64,000 bases of DNA from Candidatus Saccharibacteria bacterium oral taxon 488 (GTDB taxonomy: Bacteria > Patescibacteriota > Saccharimonadia > Saccharimonadales > Saccharimonadaceae), in NCBI GenBank assembly GCA_005697215.1, contig CP040003.1, forward strand, positions 682,001 to 746,000, read 5' to 3'. The notes beneath the pieces were generated by a model. The model was not told where the DNA came from. It did no database searches and worked only from the letters and a program-made list of their open reading frames with translations. This document shows positions 60,706-64,000 of this stretch, one piece after another (position 1 is the first letter of the stretch; every line of letters starts with the position of its first letter). Both the position numbers and the translations under genes were made by a program.

Positions 60706-62160
60706 CTACTCAACCACATTACTCTCACGCAGCCGCAGCCCGGTCTGTCGCCGCATCCACCACATTGCCCCGATAATGATAAGGTAGGTAATGATTACCC
60801 ACAGCCAGCTCAAGTTCACCTCCAGCTGCGCCCAGTCCAGCCCTGCCAGCCACGTGGCAACGCCGACCATATACTGGAGCAGCCACGTCGTCGGCGCGGC
60901 GACGAGTCCGGCCACCACCGGCACATCCGCGCACACGCCAACCACAAAGGTCAGTAGCATCGCCAGCGGCACCAATGGCAGAATGAGCACATTCGCGATC
61001 AGCGCCACGTTACTCATCACACCAAATGACGCTACGAGCAGCGGCCACGTCATGATTTGTGCCGACACCGTCTCGCCGATAATCTGCCAGATCACCCCGG
61101 GCGGCTTCGTACCAAAAAAGTATCGCTGCAGCAGCGGCGCCAGGATAATCACCCCGCTAAACGCCGCGAAACTCAATTGCCAACCAAGGTCGTTCCAGCC
61201 AAACTGCGGATTGATGAGTAGCGTCATCGCCGCAGCGACCGGTAATAGCACCAACGGATGAATCGTCCGTCCACAATACCACGCGGCTAGGCTCAGGCCC
61301 GCCACCAGCCCGGCCCGCGACATGCTCGGACTGAGGCCGGTCATCGCCATAAAGCCAATGATCATCACACCGGCACTCAGTGCCGCCAGATATTTCGACA
61401 CCCGAACGAACAGCCGCCGTGCCAGCCGCACCAAAATCGTTAAGTTATAGCCGCTGGCCACGATAATGTGCGTCAAACCCGCAACCTGCAGCGCCGTCAT
61501 CAATTCCAGCGGCAATGCCCGCCGTAAACCCATCAAGAACCCGAGGCCCAGCGCCGCCTCCGACTCCGGCACATACCGTCGCACCCGCTCCGCAAACCAG
61601 TCACGGACGCCCACCGCCACGTCGCCCGGCTGCTCGCGCGTCACTCGTTCAACCGCTGCCCGCGACATCCGCGCCGCAAATGACCCAAACCCATCGGTTA
61701 GCGTGCCCCGAACGGTGACCACGTCGCTACGTTTAATCGCCTGACTATGCCTCGTCACCACCCAGACACTGCCAGGCAGCCGCCGATCATTACTCACGAT
61801 ATCGCCCAGCCGCAGCACTGTCTGCCCCTTTTTATCGACATCAGGATCTTCCAGCACCCGTCCGCTCAGCCGCACCGTTTGACCGATTAGCGTTTGATAG
61901 TGCTCCAATCCAATCTGTCCCAAACTGCCTCGCCACAGCCCAACCAGCACTCCGCCGACTAGAGCCACTATGATCAGCCAGCGCCGCGCCCCGACGAGCG
62001 ACGCTAAGGCCAATATCACTCCCGCCCCCAACCACATCCAGCCAGCAAACAACCCGTACGGCGCTCGCATCACGCCGATAACGCTGATGACGATGCCGAC
62101 ACCAGCTGCCGCCAACAGCCACGACACATGCAAACGCTGAGTGAGGCCGAGAGACTTCAT
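60706..62160 (-). CDS. comEC: ComEC-like DNA uptake channel
   Basis: A 484-aa membrane protein: three N-terminal helices, a DUF4131/OB-like segment (about 85-175, GQTVRLSGRVLEDPD), then the Competence domain (about 200-465) with GLTHIIVASGYNLTILVRL and SPSMSRAGLVAGLSLAAWY, the conserved channel motifs. The metallo-beta-lactamase nuclease domain that ends many ComEC proteins is absent. ComEC carries single-stranded DNA across the membrane. Start 6 bases after TATACT. With the pilus operon it supports natural competence. Confidence 0.92.
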   Translation of the reverse strand: MKSLGLTQRLHVSWLLAAAGVGIVISVIGVMRAPYGLFAGWMWLGAGVILALASLVGARRWLIIVALVGGVLVGLWRGSLGQIGLEHYQTLIGQTVRLSGRVLEDPDVDKKGQTVLRLGDIVSNDRRLPGSVWVVTRHSQAIKRSDVVTVRGTLTDGFGSFAARMSRAAVERVTREQPGDVAVGVRDWFAERVRRYVPESEAALGLGFLMGLRRALPLELMTALQVAGLTHIIVASGYNLTILVRLARRLFVRVSKYLAALSAGVMIIGFMAMTGLSPSMSRAGLVAGLSLAAWYCGRTIHPLVLLPVAAAMTLLINPQFGWNDLGWQLSFAAFSGVIILAPLLQRYFFGTKPPGVIWQIIGETVSAQIMTWPLLVASFGVMSNVALIANVLILPLVPLAMLLTFVVGVCADVPVVAGLVAAPTTWLLQYMVGVATWLAGLDWAQLEVNLSWLWVIITYLIIIGAMWWMRRQTGLRLRESNVVE

Positions 62161-62220
62161 ATAGTTAGTATACGCGAAGTGCGGCCAGACTTACATCAAA
62201 TCACCTGAAATGGATACAAT

Positions 62221-62248
62221 AAAAATCCTAGTTCATGAACTAGGATTG
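62221..62248 (-). terminator. Terminator of tRNA-Lys(TTT)
   Basis: A perfect 24-base palindrome (62224-62247, AATCCTAGTTCA and its mirror) followed on the minus strand by TTTTTAT. Confidence 0.88.
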
Positions 62249-62257
62249 TACTCCACT

Positions 62258-62334
62258 TGGAGGGCCCACCGGGGCTTGAACCCGGGACACCCTGCTTAAA
62301 AGGCAGGTGCTCTAACCAACTGAGCTATGGGCCC
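62258..62334 (-). tRNA. tRNA-Lys (anticodon TTT)
   Basis: Minus-strand cloverleaf: acceptor GGGCCCA/TGGGCCC, anticodon stem CCTGC/GCAGG with loop CTTTTAA, T arm CCGGG-TTCAAGC-CCCGG and encoded CCA. Together with tRNA-Lys(CTT) at 6.6 kb both Lys codons are read. Confidence 0.96.
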
Positions 62335-62403
62335 GCACATGACGCGCAGCGCAACGAAGCGAGAACGCGACTTTTCACATTTTATCACAGAGGAGCGGCA
62401 TTT

Positions 62404-62895
62404 TCAACGCTTTGTTTTCTTGGCAGCGGGCGCCTTGGCCCGAAGCGGCAAGCTCATGTCAAGCAGCCCCGCCACTAGTCCGACGGTCGCCGCATAGCGC
62501 CACCAGTCACTCAGCAATTTGTACGTCTTCATCGCCTCCGCGTCCAAGGTCATAAACTTGCCCAGTGGCCGCACCAGCACCGCCGCTGCTAAGACGCCGA
62601 CCAGCACCGCCGAGATCAGCCGTAGCAACTTGCCAGGTCCCTTTGGCCCGGCAATTAATAATAGCACCAGCGGCCCCACCGTGAGGATGATCGTCGCCAC
62701 CACGCCATTTGGCAGTCCCGCCACACTACTAACACCCAGCCCGCCGATCACCCCGGCCAACCACTCGGCCCACAATTCCGCCAGCAATGCACCAGCTGCC
62801 AGTGCCAGTGCCAACACGCCAAATCGCCGGTTCAGCACGAACGCTAGTGCTGTCAGCGCCACGGCCACGCCGCCAAACAACAACACCATGCTCAT
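62404..62895 (-). CDS. Membrane protein, unknown
   Basis: A 163-aa protein with four or five hydrophobic segments and a basic C-terminus (APAAKKTKR). No recognised family. The ATG overlaps the stop of the DUF192 gene (ATGA), so the two are coupled. Possibly an envelope protein that works with DUF192. Confidence 0.7.
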   Translation of the reverse strand: MSMVLLFGGVAVALTALAFVLNRRFGVLALALAAGALLAELWAEWLAGVIGGLGVSSVAGLPNGVVATIILTVGPLVLLLIAGPKGPGKLLRLISAVLVGVLAAAVLVRPLGKFMTLDAEAMKTYKLLSDWWRYAATVGLVAGLLDMSLPLRAKAPAAKKTKR

Positions 62896-63380
62896 CGCTG
62901 CGCCCCCGTACTAAACCGCGCAGTGACGCCCGGCTTGATACCATGCTCCTTGGCACTACCCGCCGGCAGCTCTAACACATACCGCGCCGGAACTGGCGTG
63001 TGATATACCTCATGCGGCTCGTTGTCGGGCCAGACATCACGCTTGACGTGCACGACCTTTTTCTTGGCATCTAGCCAGATAATATCAATCGGGACGCGCA
63101 TATCCTTCATCCAAATTGGTATATCACCGTCTTTCTCGGCCACGAACAACATCCCCTCGCTCTTACCCAGCTCCTGCCGACCGCCCAAGCCCCGCGCCCG
63201 CGTCTCGTCCGTATCAGCGACCTCTACTCGAAATGTGCCCTTGCCGATGTCAACAGTCGTGTACGTTTTATTCATCTGGCGCGACACCGCCCATACGCCG
63301 TAGCCGATCCCGGCCAACACGCCGAGCACGATCATCCAAACGATGATCCGCTGCACTATCGACGCCGACTTTGCACTCAT
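62892..63380 (-). CDS. DUF192 protein, membrane-anchored
   Basis: A 162-aa protein with one N-terminal TM helix (about 10-30) and a DUF192 domain (GTFRVEVADTDETRARGLGG, GMLFVAEKDGDIPIWMKDM, VPIDIIWLD). The domain faces outside. Function is unsettled; it is widespread next to envelope genes. ATGA overlap with the upstream ATP-grasp gene; TATAAT also lies 6 bases before the ATG, so there may be an internal promoter too. Confidence 0.9.
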   Translation of the reverse strand: MSAKSASIVQRIIVWMIVLGVLAGIGYGVWAVSRQMNKTYTTVDIGKGTFRVEVADTDETRARGLGGRQELGKSEGMLFVAEKDGDIPIWMKDMRVPIDIIWLDAKKKVVHVKRDVWPDNEPHEVYHTPVPARYVLELPAGSAKEHGIKPGVTARFSTGAQR

Positions 63381-64000
63381 ACCTTCATTATAGCAAGCTT
63401 ATCGTCAGGCGCCGACTTTATCTTTTTGTTGCCACGCTTGGCGTTGCGATTAATATAATCAATAATCCGACCAGCTACATTGCGGCCCGTGACTTTTTCG
63501 ATGCCAAATCCTGGACTGGCGTTCACCTCCAGCACCAGCGCGCCGCGGTTCGAGCGCATAAAATCAACGCCGGCTACCACCAAGCCCATCGCCTTGGCGG
63601 CCTTGACGCACATTTTTTGCTCGTCCGGCGTCAACTTAACGACCGTCCCCTCGCCGCCTTTGTGCAAATTGCTGCGAAAATCATCATCCAAGCTTTGCCG
63701 CTTCATGCTGGCCACCACCTGGCTACCAACCACAAATGCCCGAATATCGGTGCCGGCCGACTCCTTGATAAATTCCTGCAATAGCACGTTTGTGCCGTCA
63801 GAATTACTGAGATAAAATGCTTGCATGACCGACTTGGCAGCTTTAATTGTCTCGGCTAACACCACGCCGTTGCCATGTGTGCCGCGCGCCAGCTTGATAA
63901 TCGCCGGCGTACCGCCAATCTCATCCAGTAGCACATCGATATCCGTTTCGTTGCGCGAGAACACCGTCTTTGGGATCGCCACACCAGCCCGCGCCAGTAA
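63377..64000 (-). CDS. RimK-like ATP-grasp ligase, cut by the window edge
   Basis: The last 207 codons of a gene that continues past 64000. ATP-grasp motifs: TPAIIKLARGTHGNGVVLAE (nucleotide loop), LLQEFIKESAGTDIRAFVVG (central lid), AGVDFMRSN and VLEVNASPGFG (metal site). This is RimK-type, adding amino acids such as Glu to a protein or small acceptor. The N-terminal pre-ATP-grasp domain is outside. The frame stays open through LLARAG at the edge, so the gene is partial at its 5' end. Confidence 0.9.
   Translation of the reverse strand, partial: LLARAGVAIPKTVFSRNETDIDVLLDEIGGTPAIIKLARGTHGNGVVLAETIKAAKSVMQAFYLSNSDGTNVLLQEFIKESAGTDIRAFVVGSQVVASMKRQSLDDDFRSNLHKGGEGTVVKLTPDEQKMCVKAAKAMGLVVAGVDFMRSNRGALVLEVNASPGFGIEKVTGRNVAGRIIDYINRNAKRGNKKIKSAPDDKLAIMKV

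Noticed and set aside
1-64000. Alternative genetic code (UGA as Gly) as in Gracilibacteria
   Set aside because: Many genes end in TGA within ATGA overlaps followed by proper starts, and no conserved motif reads through TGA.
1-64000. Insertion sequences, prophage or integrated element
   Set aside because: No transposase, integrase, capsid or terminase motifs; the GmrSD gene is the only likely foreign gene and has no flanking repeats that I can see.

Overview
The window looks like a piece of a Patescibacteria (CPR) chromosome, most likely Candidatus Saccharibacteria (TM7). The reasons are: small, tightly packed genes with many ATGA/GTGA overlaps; NAD made by salvage only (pncA, pncB, nadE, with an NrtR-like regulator); peptidoglycan genes of Gram-positive type (murA, murB, murT/gatD, a class A PBP) and an LPXTG protein; a Gram-positive type IV pilus operon with several pseudopilins plus comEC; a short TsaB; RNase Y; and many hypothetical proteins with disordered N-termini. 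TGA is a normal stop, so this is not the recoded Gracilibacteria/Absconditabacteria branch. I cannot place it to genus. There is no rRNA, CRISPR array, prophage or insertion sequence in the window.

Layout. 0-7.4 kb: LPXTG surface protein, a two-component system (kinase, methyltransferase, divergent response regulator), folD and tRNAs Glu, His, Lys, Arg, Gly. 7.4-16 kb: alpha-glucan phosphorylase, an HTH-MurA fusion diverging from glyA, two convergent pilin genes that share a perfect 104-bp inverted repeat, three minor pseudopilins, murB and two Arg tRNAs. 16-25 kb: an unknown 462-aa protein, a membrane-anchored Clp-type AAA+ ATPase with a small membrane partner, murT-gatD, tRNA-Pro, a CPBP-type membrane protein, hypotheticals and a frameshifted Nudix gene. 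25-29 kb: NAD salvage cluster, then gpmA, Nudix and rny. 31.5-38.6 kb: tsaB/tsaE, a PRC-barrel protein and the pilus operon pilB-pilC-pilM-pilN-pilO. 38.6-48.5 kb: housekeeping and accessory genes (HAD, MazG, HTH-Nudix, CYTH-kinase fusion, trmB, mscS-like, YtxH, MutY-like, VIT, Nudix, SDR with a divergent MerR). 48.5-56.8 kb: aspS-ruvB-gmrSD-ruvA-PBP-ruvC, with a type IV restriction gene inside the ruv locus. 56.9-64 kb: lamin-tail-domain surface protein, yebC, hypothetical, comEC, tRNA-Lys, DUF192 and a truncated ATP-grasp gene.

How it works together. Pilins, pilus motor and ComEC together suggest a pilus that serves attachment and DNA uptake, although pilT, pilD and comEA are not in view. 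PncA-PncB-NadE form a salvage route from nicotinamide to NAD, which would be under NrtR control and lacks only NadD here. MurA, MurB, MurT/GatD and the PBP make and amidate peptidoglycan.

The strongest window-wide signal is promoter architecture. More than 20 genes have an extended -10 box (TG-C/G-TATAAT or a close variant) that ends 6 or 7 bases before the start codon, so transcription would begin at the ATG itself. Leaderless mRNAs appear to be a dominant mode for first genes, and I used this to choose several starts. Genes inside operons or with regulated promoters instead carry Shine-Dalgarno sequences (AAAGGAGG).
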